From contig JACRFD010000083.1 of assembly GCA_016218025.1 (NCBI GenBank), positions 52,320 through 116,319 of the forward strand: 64,000 bases of DNA, read 5' to 3'. The notes under the pieces were generated by a model, which saw nothing but the letters and a program-made list of their open reading frames with translations, did not search any database and was not told the DNA's origin. Positions 1 through 8,910 of this stretch are shown piece after piece. How positions within the stretch are numbered: the first letter of the stretch is position 1; every line of letters begins with the position of its first letter. The position numbers and the translations under genes are program-made. The DNA is from Ignavibacteriales bacterium. GTDB lineage: Bacteria; Bacteroidota; Ignavibacteria; UBA10030; SZUA-254.

Positions 1-1
1 T

Positions 2-2341
2 ATGGTGATCACATCGGAAGGACTTGTCCATCGTGAGTTTTATTATGCCATAGTTGACGAAGTGGACTCGGTGCTGATTGATGAAGCCAGAACACCATTG
101 ATCATAAGCGGTCCGGTGGCTACTGAAGATCATAAATTTGGTGAGATGAAGCCGCGTGTAGATAGGCTTGTTAATGCACAGCGTAATTATATAACCAATA
201 TAGTTGCAGAAGCCGAAAAATTTCTTGAAGCCGGCAAAGAGACTGAAGCCGGTGTTCAGATTTTAAGGGCGTATCGCGGTTTACCCAAACATAAAAAACT
301 GACCAAAATCTTATCGGAACCTGCGAACAAAAAATTGATGCAACAAACTGAAATGGAATATCTTCGCGATCAATCCAGAAGAATGCATGAAATTGATGAT
401 GAGTTATATTATGCGATTGATGAACGGGATCATACCATAACTTTAACAGAAAAAGGAAGGGATATCCTATCAGGTACATCCAACGACAAAGACTTTTTTG
501 TTATTCCTGATGTTGGGACCGAAATTGCAGCAATCGAAAATAATTCCCAGTTGCCCGAAGAGAAAAAACAATTAATGAAAGATGAACTCAATCTTCGTTA
601 TGCCGAAAGAAGTGATCGTATCCATACCGTAACACAACTACTCAGGGCATATTCTCTCTACGAGAAAGATGATGAATATGTAGTGACCGATGATGGAAAA
701 ATCATGATAGTTGATGAGTTTACGGGTCGCATGATGGAAGGAAGAAGATTCTCGGACGGACTTCATCAGGCAATTGAAGCTAAGGAAGGTGTGCGGATCG
801 AACGCGACATGCAGACCCTTGCAACAATTACTTTGCAAAATTATTTTCGTCTTTATAAAAAATTAGCCGGCATGACAGGCACCGCAGAAACAGAAGCGCC
901 TGAATTTTTTGATATTTATAAACTTGATGTAACCGTAGTTCCGACCAATAAGGAAATGGTTCGTGACGATATGGATGATGTTATTTATAAAACTAAAAGA
1001 GAGAAATTCAATGCGGTAATTGCGGAAATTGAAACACTCAGAAAAGAAAATAGACCTACCCTAGTTGGAACAACAAGTGTTGAAGTATCGGAAACACTAA
1101 GTCGAATGTTGAAACGGCAGGGAATTCCGCATAATGTATTAAATGCAAAACATCATCAACGCGAAGCCGAAATTGTTGCGCATGCAGGGTTACCGGGTGC
1201 CGTTACAATTGCTACAAATATGGCAGGCCGTGGTACAGATATAAAATTAGGACCAGGCGTAGCAGATTCCGGAGGATTGCATATTATTGGAACAGAGAGG
1301 CACGAAGCGCGAAGAATTGACAGACAGTTACGCGGACGTGCCGGGCGGCAGGGCGATCCCGGTTCTTCAAAATTTTATCTTTCACTTGAAGATGATTTGA
1401 TGCGTTTATTCGGTAGCGATAGAATTGCCGGCATCATGGAGCGATTAGGATTAAAGGAAGGTGATGTAATTCAACATCCGATGATTACTCGATCGGTTCA
1501 GCGAGCACAGAAAAAGGTTGAAGAAAATAATTATGCAATCAGAAAGCGCTTGCTGGAGTACGATAATGTGATGAACCAACAGAGAGAAGTTATTTATTCT
1601 CGCCGGCGGCATGCTCTTTTGGGTGAAAGACTTAGAGAAGATATTCTTGAGATGCTGAAAGATTTTTTAAATAATCTTATAGACAAATATTATGAGCAGG
1701 GTGAGATCGAAGGATTTCAGGATGCAATGCGAACAAATCTTTTGGTTGATTTTAAGTTATCGCCAGAACAATGGGATAAATTAGGTAAGGACGGATTAAA
1801 AGGCGAAGCGATAAAAGCTGCATTGGAGTTCTACAAAAGAAAAGAAGAGCGTATTGGTGCTGAAAATATGAGTATGCTTGAGAAAATGGTTGCGTTGCAG
1901 GTAATCGATGACAAATGGAAAGATCACCTTAGGGAAATGGATGACATGAAAGAAGGTATTCATCTGCGTGCTTACGGTCAAAAAGATCCTTTGATTGAGT
2001 ATAAATCAGAAGCATTCAGAATGTTTGTTGAGTTGCTCGATTTAATACGGAATGATACTATCAATTTAGTTTTCAAATTATTCCCGCAAACGAAACAAAG
2101 TTTACCGCAATTACGGCCGGTAAGAGCACAGCGACCTCAGCAAATGACGATGACACATGAATCATCTTTGGGTATGGGGTTGCAACAATCTGCGGCGCCA
2201 CAAACTCAGGGTCAAGAGCAACAAGCCCATGCTGCACATGCAGGTAAACCCCAGCCGATACAAGTTGGGGATAAAGTTGGTAGAAACGATCCATGTCCCT
2301 GCGGAAGCGGTAAAAAGTATAAACAATGTCATGGAAAATAA
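2..2341 (+). CDS. secA: Protein translocase ATPase SecA (5'-truncated by window edge)
   Basis: SecA is the ATPase motor that pushes unfolded preproteins through the SecYEG channel. The visible 779 residues lack the N-terminal nucleotide-binding part, because the frame is already open at the first base and the sequence starts just before the motif [20 protein letters not shown] (residues about 19-38), which is near-diagnostic for SecA. The second helicase half is seen in [14 protein letters not shown] (about 409-422) and [14 protein letters not shown] (about 440-453). The C-terminus carries a glutamine-rich linker and an SEC-C zinc-binding tail with [14 protein letters not shown] (about 764-777), which in this family binds SecB or phospholipid. 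The first Met in frame is internal and not the real start. An outer-membrane protein gene follows after 48 bases. Confidence 0.97.
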   Translation: MVITSEGLVHREFYYAIVDEVDSVLIDEARTPLIISGPVATEDHKFGEMKPRVDRLVNAQRNYITNIVAEAEKFLEAGKETEAGVQILRAYRGLPKHKKLTKILSEPANKKLMQQTEMEYLRDQSRRMHEIDDELYYAIDERDHTITLTEKGRDILSGTSNDKDFFVIPDVGTEIAAIENNSQLPEEKKQLMKDELNLRYAERSDRIHTVTQLLRAYSLYEKDDEYVVTDDGKIMIVDEFTGRMMEGRRFSDGLHQAIEAKEGVRIERDMQTLATITLQNYFRLYKKLAGMTGTAETEAPEFFDIYKLDVTVVPTNKEMVRDDMDDVIYKTKREKFNAVIAEIETLRKENRPTLVGTTSVEVSETLSRMLKRQGIPHNVLNAKHHQREAEIVAHAGLPGAVTIATNMAGRGTDIKLGPGVADSGGLHIIGTERHEARRIDRQLRGRAGRQGDPGSSKFYLSLEDDLMRLFGSDRIAGIMERLGLKEGDVIQHPMITRSVQRAQKKVEENNYAIRKRLLEYDNVMNQQREVIYSRRRHALLGERLREDILEMLKDFLNNLIDKYYEQGEIEGFQDAMRTNLLVDFKLSPEQWDKLGKDGLKGEAIKAALEFYKRKEERIGAENMSMLEKMVALQVIDDKWKDHLREMDDMKEGIHLRAYGQKDPLIEYKSEAFRMFVELLDLIRNDTINLVFKLFPQTKQSLPQLRPVRAQRPQQMTMTHESSLGMGLQQSAAPQTQGQEQQAHAAHAGKPQPIQVGDKVGRNDPCPCGSGKKYKQCHGK

Positions 2342-2389
2342 AATTACAATAAAAAAATATTTCATTCATTTTATTTTTGGAGGTTTCAA

Positions 2390-3016
2390 ATGATGCGAGT
2401 TATAAGCGCTATTATCGCAATTCTGATATTATCATCTCAACTAATTGCGCAGGAAGATACAACTTCATGTGAACAAAATTCATTAAAGCCGGGAATGTGG
2501 GCTTTACAGTATACTGTCGGTTATGATCTATCTTTGCAATCATGGGCGCTGGGGCAATTATGTGCAAAAAAACAGGTCTCAAATAATTCGGCGATAAGGA
2601 CTGTAATAGGTCTACGTACTAAGATTGAAGATGGTAATTATAGTTATCGAAATCATGAATATGAAATAAATATTTCAGGATTATATCAATATTATTCCAA
2701 TCCAGCTTCTTTGATAAAGTTTTATTACGGGGCAGGTCCTATTCTAAGCTATTCTTGGAGAAAAAAGGAAGATCCATTATCATCATACCAAAAATTATAC
2801 AAAGGTAATTCAATTAGTGCAGGCATTAGAGGCATATTGGGTGTTGAATGGTTTGTTAATAAATCAATTAGTTTTTTAGCTGAATCATCTTCTTCGGTTC
2901 AATACAGTTGGCAAAGAGATGAGTATATTGAATATTCAAGTGCGCGAAATAATACAAGAAAATCATTTACAATATCAGATGTTGGATCCCGCTTAGGAAT
3001 CTCTCTATATTTTTAA
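2390..3016 (+). CDS. Secreted protein, probably a small outer-membrane beta-barrel
   Basis: A 208-residue protein of unknown role. Residues 1-20 form a classical signal peptide (short basic start, hydrophobic ILILSSQLI core, AQ cleavage region). The mature part alternates polar and aromatic residues (YSYRNHEYEINISGLYQYY, SIRG-like turns, final SRLGISLYF), and the chain ends in phenylalanine, the usual last residue of outer-membrane barrels; this supports an 8-strand barrel by inference only. Start ATG is preceded by a good GGAGG at 2379-2383. It stands alone between secA and the amidase. Confidence 0.6.
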   Translation: MMRVISAIIAILILSSQLIAQEDTTSCEQNSLKPGMWALQYTVGYDLSLQSWALGQLCAKKQVSNNSAIRTVIGLRTKIEDGNYSYRNHEYEINISGLYQYYSNPASLIKFYYGAGPILSYSWRKKEDPLSSYQKLYKGNSISAGIRGILGVEWFVNKSISFLAESSSSVQYSWQRDEYIEYSSARNNTRKSFTISDVGSRLGISLYF

Positions 3017-3056
3017 TGAAACCTGATAAAATTTTATATGGAAAGGGGGTTTGAAG

Positions 3057-4721
3057 ATGAATAGAAAATATTATTTCATTATAGTAGCAACTATTGTGAC
3101 GATTGCTTTATTTACAGGCGCATATCTTCAATCGCAATCTTCCAATTTTATTACAAAACAGATCGTTGAATCAGCAGAAAAATTATTCGGTCTAAATTTT
3201 AATGAAGAAAAACGTGATTCTTTGTTGGATGCTGTTAATGACCAATTGAAAAGCTATGAAAGTTTAAGAAAGATAACGCTTCCAAACGATATTCCTCCGG
3301 CAATAGAATTCAATCCAATCCCGGTTGGATTCGAATTTGAGAAAAAGAAAAAAAGTTTCAAGTTAAGTAAAATTGGAAAAGTGGATTTACCGGGGAATGA
3401 AAATGAGTTAGCTTTTTATTCTGTTGCTCAACTTGCCAAATTAATTAAATCGAAGAAAATAACCTCAGAAGAGTTAACAAAAATATATATCAATCGTCTG
3501 AAGAAATATGGACCCAAACTTGAATGTATCATCACTTTAACTGAAAGCTTAGCTATAATGCGGGCACGAAGGGCTGATAATGAGATTGCTTTAGGTAAGT
3601 ACCGGGGTTTGTTGCATGGCATTCCATACGGGGCAAAAGATTTGTTGGCGGTTAAGGGAATTAAAACAACATGGGGTTCAGTGCCATATAAAGATCAAAT
3701 AATTGATGAAGATGCTACTGTCATAAAAAAACTTGAAGAAGCAGGTGCCGTTTTAATTGCAAAACTTAGTATGGGCGAGTTAGCATGGGGTGATGTATGG
3801 TTCGGTGGAATGACAAGAAATCCTTGGAATTTAAGCAAAGGATCAAGCGGATCGTCTGCCGGTTCTGCCGCAGCTACATCTGCTGGGTTAGTTGCATTCT
3901 CCATCGGTACAGAGACATGGGGCTCAATCGTTTCCCCATCATCCGTGTGCGGAACAAGCGGATTACGACCAACATTTGGAAGAGTGAGTAGAAAAGGAGC
4001 AATGGCACTTAGCTGGACAATGGATAAGATAGGACCAATCTGCAGATCGGCAGAAGATTGTGCTATAGTTTTTAATGCAATTTATGGTGCAGATGGAAAC
4101 GATCAGACAATTCGAGATTATCCATTCTATTATGATTCGAATATCAAACTTAGTGAATTAAAGATCGGATATCTGAAAACAGAATTTGATAGTCTAAAAG
4201 AAAACAAAAAGATTTATGAACAAACCCTTGAAACTTTGCGGTCACTCGGGGCTGAATTGATACCTGTCGATCTCCCGAAATATCCTGTGAATGAATTATC
4301 TTTTATTCTGAATGCTGAAGCCGCTGCTGCATTCGATGATTTAACTTTGTCGGGTAAAGACAGCATGCTTGTAAGACAGATAAAAGACGCATGGCCTAAT
4401 GTTTTACGTGCAGCTCGTTTTATTCCTGCAGTTGAATATATACAAGCAAACAGACATAGATATATTTTAGTCCAGGAAATGGAAGAACTATTCAGCAGGA
4501 TTGATTGTTATGTAGGTCCGCCTTTTGAAGGAAATAATTTACTTTTAACAAATCTTACCGGACACCCTACAGTTGTAGTTCCAAATGGATTTACGAAAGA
4601 GGGCATGCCGATTAGTGTTACATTCACAGGCCGGTTATTTGAGGAAGGAATTCCTCTTGCGATAGCGAATCGGTTTCAAGAATCAACAGACTATCATCAC
4701 AAACACCCAAAATTAAAATAA
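3057..4721 (+). CDS. Amidase signature-family hydrolase, membrane-anchored or secreted
   Basis: Amidase-signature enzymes cut C-N amide bonds with a Ser-cisSer-Lys triad. All three are visible: Lys194 in GAKDLLAVKG, the serine pair in GSSGSSAGS (about 262-270) and the probable nucleophile Ser290 in GTETWGSIVSPSS. The N-terminus has a hydrophobic segment (about 5-25: YYFIIVATIVTIALFTGAYL), so the protein is likely exported or anchored, unlike GatA. There is also a roughly 110-residue N-terminal extension ahead of the amidase core, with no domain I recognise. I chose ATG 3057 over TTG 3051, since the GAAAGGGGG stretch at 3041-3049 is then correctly spaced. It ends one base before era. The substrate is unknown; GatA is less likely because of the membrane segment and lack of gatB/gatC nearby. 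Confidence 0.85.
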   Translation: MNRKYYFIIVATIVTIALFTGAYLQSQSSNFITKQIVESAEKLFGLNFNEEKRDSLLDAVNDQLKSYESLRKITLPNDIPPAIEFNPIPVGFEFEKKKKSFKLSKIGKVDLPGNENELAFYSVAQLAKLIKSKKITSEELTKIYINRLKKYGPKLECIITLTESLAIMRARRADNEIALGKYRGLLHGIPYGAKDLLAVKGIKTTWGSVPYKDQIIDEDATVIKKLEEAGAVLIAKLSMGELAWGDVWFGGMTRNPWNLSKGSSGSSAGSAAATSAGLVAFSIGTETWGSIVSPSSVCGTSGLRPTFGRVSRKGAMALSWTMDKIGPICRSAEDCAIVFNAIYGADGNDQTIRDYPFYYDSNIKLSELKIGYLKTEFDSLKENKKIYEQTLETLRSLGAELIPVDLPKYPVNELSFILNAEAAAAFDDLTLSGKDSMLVRQIKDAWPNVLRAARFIPAVEYIQANRHRYILVQEMEELFSRIDCYVGPPFEGNNLLLTNLTGHPTVVVPNGFTKEGMPISVTFTGRLFEEGIPLAIANRFQESTDYHHKHPKLK

Positions 4722-4722
4722 A

Positions 4723-5640
4723 GTGGAAAATAAATCTAAGCAAAATTATCATTGCGGTTATGTTGCAATTGTAGGTGCACCCAATGTAGGTAAATCGACT
4801 TTAATCAATTTGATTGTAGGTAAAAAGATCTCTGCAGTTACATCGAAACCTCAAACAACACGCCATAAAATTGTCGGAATTACAACGACTGACGAATATC
4901 AAATTATATTTATTGATACTCCAGGAGTTTTACAACCGGCATATTTGCTGCACGAAGTTATGTTGAAGCAGACTAAAGCATCTATTGATAATGCCGACTC
5001 AATAATATTCATGCTCGATGCATCGCTCGATGAAAGAAGCGACATGAATTTACAAACCACGGCATTTAACATTCTAAAAAAAACAGATAAAAACATCATC
5101 CCGGTTCTAAATAAAGCAGATTTATTAAGTCAGATAATCTTAGAAAAACGGACGAAATATTTAAAAGATTTATACGGTTTTAAAGAGATAATTCCGATCT
5201 CAGCAAAAAATGATGAAGGAACTAAGGGGATGATGGATATTGTAGTATCCACTCTTCCTGAGCATCCGCCATTTTATCCTTCCGATATGATCAGCGAACA
5301 TTCAGAAAGATTTTTTGTAGCAGAAATTATAAGAGAAAAGATCTTCGAGAAATATCAGGAAGAAATTCCATATTCTACTACAGTAGATATTGTTGAGTTT
5401 AAAGAGCAGGAAGGCCGAAAAGATGTTATCAATGCAGAAATCTATGTCGAAAAAGATCAGCAAAAAGGTATTCTTATCGGTAAAAAAGGATTGGCACTTA
5501 AGGCAGTCGGTGAAGAAGCAAGAAAAGAAATTGAATTGTTTTTGGAGCGGCCAGTATATCTTCAACTTTATGTCAAAGTCAGAGAAAAATGGCGTGAACA
5601 ACAAAAATGGTTGAAGCGTTTAGGATACGATAATTATTGA
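4723..5640 (+). CDS. era: GTPase Era
   Basis: Era binds the 3' end of 16S rRNA and is needed for 30S ribosome assembly. Residues show the GTPase motifs in order: G1 GAPNVGKST (about 18-26), the switch region SKPQTTRHKI, G3 DTPG (about 66-69), G4 NKAD (about 130-133) and SAK (G5). The C-terminal half has a type-2 KH RNA-binding domain with the GILIGKKG signature. The length (305) is normal for the family. The start is GTG, one base after the amidase stop, so the two are probably cotranscribed. I see no strong Shine-Dalgarno element of its own, suggesting coupling to the upstream gene. Confidence 0.96.
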   Translation: MENKSKQNYHCGYVAIVGAPNVGKSTLINLIVGKKISAVTSKPQTTRHKIVGITTTDEYQIIFIDTPGVLQPAYLLHEVMLKQTKASIDNADSIIFMLDASLDERSDMNLQTTAFNILKKTDKNIIPVLNKADLLSQIILEKRTKYLKDLYGFKEIIPISAKNDEGTKGMMDIVVSTLPEHPPFYPSDMISEHSERFFVAEIIREKIFEKYQEEIPYSTTVDIVEFKEQEGRKDVINAEIYVEKDQQKGILIGKKGLALKAVGEEARKEIELFLERPVYLQLYVKVREKWREQQKWLKRLGYDNY

Positions 5641-5684
5641 GAGATAATATTTTAATTTAAGTACGCAGTTAATAACTCTATATT

Positions 5685-6614
5685 ATGAAATCAGAAAAAT
5701 CGCTAATAGTCGGTGGATTTATACTTATATCAATCATTTGGGGATCGACATGGTTCGCAATAAAAATTGGCCTTGCAAGTATTACACCACTTTATGGAAT
5801 AGCAATCCGTTTTGCAATTGCTGCAGCTATTCTTGCAATAATAATGAAATTTAAAGGCGATAAATTACCATTTGATAAAGTTTCTATCTCCCAGTATTTA
5901 AACCTTGCTATATTATCTTTTAGTTTTCCATTTGCATTGGTGTATTGGGGGGAACAATATATACCTTCAGGATTGGCATCGGTGTTGTTTGGAGCTTATC
6001 CTTTTGTTGTTGCGATTGGTTCTCATTACTTTCTGCCTACAGAGAAATTGAGTTATTATAAAATTGCCGGAATCATTTTAGGATTTCTTGGAATTATCAT
6101 AATTTTTTGGGGAGATTTAAAATATGGATCCGACAGCGCCTTAGGTATGGGTGCAATTATTATTAGCACAATACTACAAGGTGCTTCGCTTGTGATCGTA
6201 AAAAGAAAGAATCATCACATCAGTCCAATGGCTTTGAGCTTGGGAGGAATGATCTTCGGTTTAGCGATAATGATACCGCTGGCTCTAATCTTTGAGAATT
6301 TTGCTAAATTAACTTTTGACTTATCAGGCATCGGGTCGATTCTTTATTTATCAACATTCGGGACTGTAGTAACATTTGTTACATACTACTGGCTTATGCA
6401 TCGCGTTGAAATAGTTTACCTCTCTTTAGTGTCATTCGTAACACCGATCTTAGCTGTGATATTGGGGAGTATATTTCTTGATGAAATATTATCGGTTCAA
6501 ATATTTATTGGATCTATATTTGTGTTATCAGGTATTCTTACTGCGAATGGAGATGACATAAAGGGGATAATAAATAAATATATTGTTCGAAATGGAAATT
6601 CACACAGGTCATAG
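5685..6614 (+). CDS. EamA/DMT-superfamily transporter
   Basis: An integral membrane protein of 309 residues with about ten hydrophobic segments arranged as two EamA repeats; the first begins with GFILISIIWGSTWFAIKIGL, a typical drug/metabolite transporter N-terminus. Family members move small metabolites or amino acids out of or into the cytoplasm; the substrate cannot be told from sequence. The C-terminus is short and basic on the cytoplasmic side. uvrC starts three bases after its stop, so they are likely read as one transcript. Confidence 0.85.
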   Translation: MKSEKSLIVGGFILISIIWGSTWFAIKIGLASITPLYGIAIRFAIAAAILAIIMKFKGDKLPFDKVSISQYLNLAILSFSFPFALVYWGEQYIPSGLASVLFGAYPFVVAIGSHYFLPTEKLSYYKIAGIILGFLGIIIIFWGDLKYGSDSALGMGAIIISTILQGASLVIVKRKNHHISPMALSLGGMIFGLAIMIPLALIFENFAKLTFDLSGIGSILYLSTFGTVVTFVTYYWLMHRVEIVYLSLVSFVTPILAVILGSIFLDEILSVQIFIGSIFVLSGILTANGDDIKGIINKYIVRNGNSHRS

Positions 6615-6617
6615 AGA

Positions 6618-8480
6618 ATGTGTGCAAAAGAACAAATTACATCTATTCCTTCACTCAATAAAAAATTAGAAACACTTCCAGGAAATCCGGGAATATACCA
6701 GTTTAAAAATCGCGACGGTGTAATTCTATACATCGGAAAAGCAATCAATCTCAGGAGGCGAGTACGGCAATATTTCCAAAGTAAAAATAATGCTTCTGCA
6801 AGAATCAATTCGATGGTTGCGAAAATTTCCGATATCGAATTAATTATAACAGATTCAGAAGTAGAAGCACTTATTCTTGAAGCCACTCTAATAAAACGAC
6901 ACAAACCGCATTACAATATAGATCTGAAAGATGATAAAAGTTATCCTTACATAACAATAACAAAAGAACCGTTTCCGAGGGTGTTTGTCACGCGACGAAT
7001 AATAAAAAACGGCTCACAATATTTTGGTCCTTACATAGATGTAAAAGCAATGAGAGAATCACTCAAATTGGTTCGTGAAATATTTAGAGTAAGGAGTTGC
7101 AATTATTACATTGATGAAGAAGCCGTTCGTAAAAAGAAATATAAATTATGCCTCGATTTTCATATTAAAAGATGTGATGGTCCCTGTGAAGGTTTGATAG
7201 ATAATGTCAAGTATAACGAAATGATCACAGAGATATCACTTTTATTGAAGGGCAGGACAGATAAGTTAATTATCGAGCTTGAAGCAAAAATGCATGCAGC
7301 CGCCGAGGCATTAAATTTCGAAGATGCAAAAAGGTTTCGTGATGGAATTACTCAATTAAAAATTTATAAAGATAAACAAAAAATAATTGACTCAGAGTTA
7401 ATCGATAGAGATATTCTGGCAGTTGTAAAAAGCGATGATCATGCATGTGGAATAGTGTTTAACATCAGGGATGGAAAAATAATAGGGAAACGCCATACAA
7501 TTATCTATAAAGTGAGAGAGAGATCAGAAGAAGAAATATTAGAGCGTTTCATAATGAATTATTATTTAGATGAAACCGAAATACCTGTTGAAATTTATTT
7601 ATCACATGGACCTCAATCAAAGGAAGCCATTCAAACGTGGCTGCTGCAAAAAGGAGGAAAGAATACAAAATTATATATTCCATTAGCGGACGAAAAAGTC
7701 AGATTGATGAAAATGTGCAAATTGAATGCACAAATTATTCTTGATGAATTTTCAATACAAAATAACAAACGGAAAGAAAAAACTCCTTCATCGTTGTCAT
7801 TGCTACAAAAGCACTTACGGCTCTCTGTTTTGCCCGGCAGGATTGAATGTTTTGATGTTTCAAATATACATGGAAAAGATTCAGTTGCTTCAATGGTTGT
7901 TTTTATAAACGGTAAGCCCCAAAAATCGCTTTACAGACGTTTTAAAATTGAAACTGTTGAAGGACCTGATGACTACGCGAGTATCAGGGAAGTTATCTAC
8001 CGTAGATATATAAAAGTAATTAATGATAACTTGGAGAAACCAGATTTAATTATAGTTGATGGGGGAAGAGGGCAATTATCGAGTGCTGTTAGTATAATTA
8101 ATTCACTTAAAATGCAATCGGAAAATGAATTTAATATCGCAACAATAGGACTTGCGAAACGACTAGAGGAAGTATATATTCCGGGGAGTGGCTCGCCGTT
8201 AAGTATTCCGAAATATTCTCCGGCACTAAGATTACTGCAGAAGATTCGAGACGAGGCTCATCGATTTGCCATAACTTATCATAGAAAACTGAGAAGTAAA
8301 AGAACTTTAACAACAGAGCTTGAATCGATAGAAGGTGTCGGTAAAGTTAAAGCGATGTTACTTTTAGAAATATTCGGTTCTGTCCAAGGAATAAAATTTG
8401 CAACGATTGAACAATTAACTGACACGGTTGGTAATAAGTGTGCAAAAAATCTACGGGAATATTTTGATAAGTCAATGTAG
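6618..8480 (+). CDS. uvrC: UvrABC excinuclease subunit C
   Basis: UvrC makes both incisions around bulky DNA lesions after UvrA/UvrB damage recognition. The order of domains is complete: GIY-YIG nuclease at the N-terminus (PGIYQFKNRDGVILYIGKA, about 22-41), a cysteine cluster (CLDFHIKRCDGPC), the UvrB-interacting UVR motif (LNFEDAKRFRDGI), the RNase H-like endonuclease domain (FDVSNIHGKDSVASMV and IIVDGGRGQLSSA) and a C-terminal helix-hairpin-helix pair (IEGVGKVKAMLLLEIFG). Length 620 is standard. A 426-base RNA-rich spacer follows. Confidence 0.97.
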   Translation: MCAKEQITSIPSLNKKLETLPGNPGIYQFKNRDGVILYIGKAINLRRRVRQYFQSKNNASARINSMVAKISDIELIITDSEVEALILEATLIKRHKPHYNIDLKDDKSYPYITITKEPFPRVFVTRRIIKNGSQYFGPYIDVKAMRESLKLVREIFRVRSCNYYIDEEAVRKKKYKLCLDFHIKRCDGPCEGLIDNVKYNEMITEISLLLKGRTDKLIIELEAKMHAAAEALNFEDAKRFRDGITQLKIYKDKQKIIDSELIDRDILAVVKSDDHACGIVFNIRDGKIIGKRHTIIYKVRERSEEEILERFIMNYYLDETEIPVEIYLSHGPQSKEAIQTWLLQKGGKNTKLYIPLADEKVRLMKMCKLNAQIILDEFSIQNNKRKEKTPSSLSLLQKHLRLSVLPGRIECFDVSNIHGKDSVASMVVFINGKPQKSLYRRFKIETVEGPDDYASIREVIYRRYIKVINDNLEKPDLIIVDGGRGQLSSAVSIINSLKMQSENEFNIATIGLAKRLEEVYIPGSGSPLSIPKYSPALRLLQKIRDEAHRFAITYHRKLRSKRTLTTELESIEGVGKVKAMLLLEIFGSVQGIKFATIEQLTDTVGNKCAKNLREYFDKSM

Positions 8481-8523
8481 GTAATATTCCTACAATAACT
8501 ATATCCTATTTCTTATTACTAAT

Positions 8524-8549
8524 TATGAAATAAAAGATTATATTTCATA
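8524..8549 (+). other. 9-bp perfect hairpin in the uvrC 3' flank
   Basis: TATGAAATA (8524-8532) and TATTTCATA (8541-8549) are perfect inverted repeats around an 8-base spacer, 43 bases after the uvrC stop and 9 bases before structured RNA copy 1. The stem is all A-T except one G-C pair and lacks a T-run, so it is not a convincing terminator on its own. It could be a first stem of the adjacent RNA. Confidence 0.4.
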
Positions 8550-8558
8550 CGTTATTTC

Positions 8559-8631
8559 GTGTGTGTCTGGTTCCCGCTTCGAAATCAAGGCCCTCCCACT
8601 TGGTTTCACCGCCAGGCGCACACTTTTTTTT
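8559..8631 (+). ncRNA. Structured RNA / terminator-hairpin family, copy 1
   Basis: This is one of three related hairpins in the window (others at 23310-23381 and 27887-27960). The outer stem is 12 bp (8559-8570 with 8612-8623), the inner stem 9 bp (GAAATCAAG 8581-8589 with CTTGGTTTC 8599-8607), the apical loop is GCCCTCCCA, and the 5' side of the internal loop is TTCCCGCTTC. Eight T residues follow the outer stem (8624-8631), so on the plus strand the element can end transcription. Compared with copy 2, base pairs change on both sides at the same place (for example an inner A-T becomes T-A), which points to a conserved RNA fold. I do not recognise the family. Confidence 0.65.
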
Positions 8632-8664
8632 ATCCTGCCTTTAACTGATTTCCAGAAGCACTGT

Positions 8665-8693
8665 TTGTTTATTTCTCCATAATTAGTTAGATT
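8665..8693 (+). promoter_or_regulatory. Candidate promoter for tRNA-Val (and perhaps the pyr operon)
   Basis: TTGTTT (8665-8670) and TAGATT (8688-8693) are separated by 17 bases and resemble a sigma-70 -35/-10 pair. The -10 ends 12 bases before the tRNA, a plausible spacing. The match is only partial and no start site is known. Confidence 0.35.
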
Positions 8694-8705
8694 ATTCAAC
8701 AATTA

Positions 8706-8779
8706 GGGCGATTAGCTCAGTTGGTTGGAGCGCACGGTTCACATCCGTGAGGTCATAGGTTCAAGTCCTATATCGCCCA
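8706..8779 (+). tRNA. tRNA-Val (anticodon CAC)
   Basis: A full cloverleaf can be drawn: acceptor GGGCGAT/ATCGCCC (8706-8712 with 8772-8778), D-stem GCTC/GAGC, anticodon stem CACGG/CCGTG with loop TTCACAT (anticodon CAC at 8740-8742, reading GTG), T-arm ATAGG TTCAAGT CCTAT, discriminator A at 8779. The 3' CCA is not encoded. There is no terminator between it and the PyrR leader 16 bases downstream, so it probably shares a transcript with pyrR-pyrB-pyrC. Confidence 0.95.
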
Positions 8780-8795
8780 CTTGGAAAAAAATTAA

Positions 8796-8827
8796 CCTTT
8801 AATACTGATCCAGAGAGTTCGGAAAGG
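8796..8827 (+). promoter_or_regulatory. PyrR-binding loop (anti-antiterminator) of the pyr leader
   Basis: CCTTT (8796-8800) pairs with AAAGG (8823-8827), enclosing GATCCAGAGAG (8807-8817), which matches the conserved PyrR-binding loop known from Bacillus pyr leaders. In that family PyrR with UMP stabilises this stem and allows the downstream terminator to form. Here AAAGG can alternatively pair with CCTTT at 8865-8869 inside the terminator arm, giving the expected antiterminator. The match of element, downstream terminator and pyrR itself makes the assignment strong. Confidence 0.8.
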
Positions 8828-8835
8828 AATAAATT

Positions 8836-8910
8836 ATGAACATTATTTTAAAAATAAACCTCCGCCTTTTTAAAAAGGTTTGGAGGTTTTTTATTTGGAG
8901 GTATACATGA
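8836..8910 (+). CDS. Possible 24-codon pyr leader peptide overlapping pyrR start
   Basis: An ORF starts at ATG 8836, seven bases after AAAGGA (8823-8828), runs through the whole terminator hairpin and stops at TGA 8908-8910, overlapping the pyrR ATG (8907-8909) as ATGA. The predicted peptide is short, basic and hydrophobic (starts [14 protein letters not shown]). Its ribosome-binding site lies inside the AAAGG arm of the PyrR-bound stem, so PyrR binding would hide it. A chance ORF is possible; the evidence is only the start signal, reading frame and overlap. Confidence 0.35.
   Translation: MNIILKINLRLFKKVWRFFIWRYT
8856..8892 (+). terminator. Intrinsic terminator/attenuator of the pyr leader
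   Basis: The outer stem AAACCTCC (8856-8863) pairs with GGAGGTTT (8882-8889), and CCTTTTT/AAAAAGG forms the inner stem (8865-8878); the 3' side runs directly into a T tract. It sits 14 bases before pyrR. Together with the PyrR-binding stem it forms a classical pyrimidine-responsive attenuator. Confidence 0.85.

Noticed and set aside
8559..8631. Degenerate tRNA or known riboswitch
   Set aside because: No acceptor/T-arm pattern or TTC consensus fits; the fold is a two-part hairpin with a terminator tail, and no riboswitch core that I know matches.
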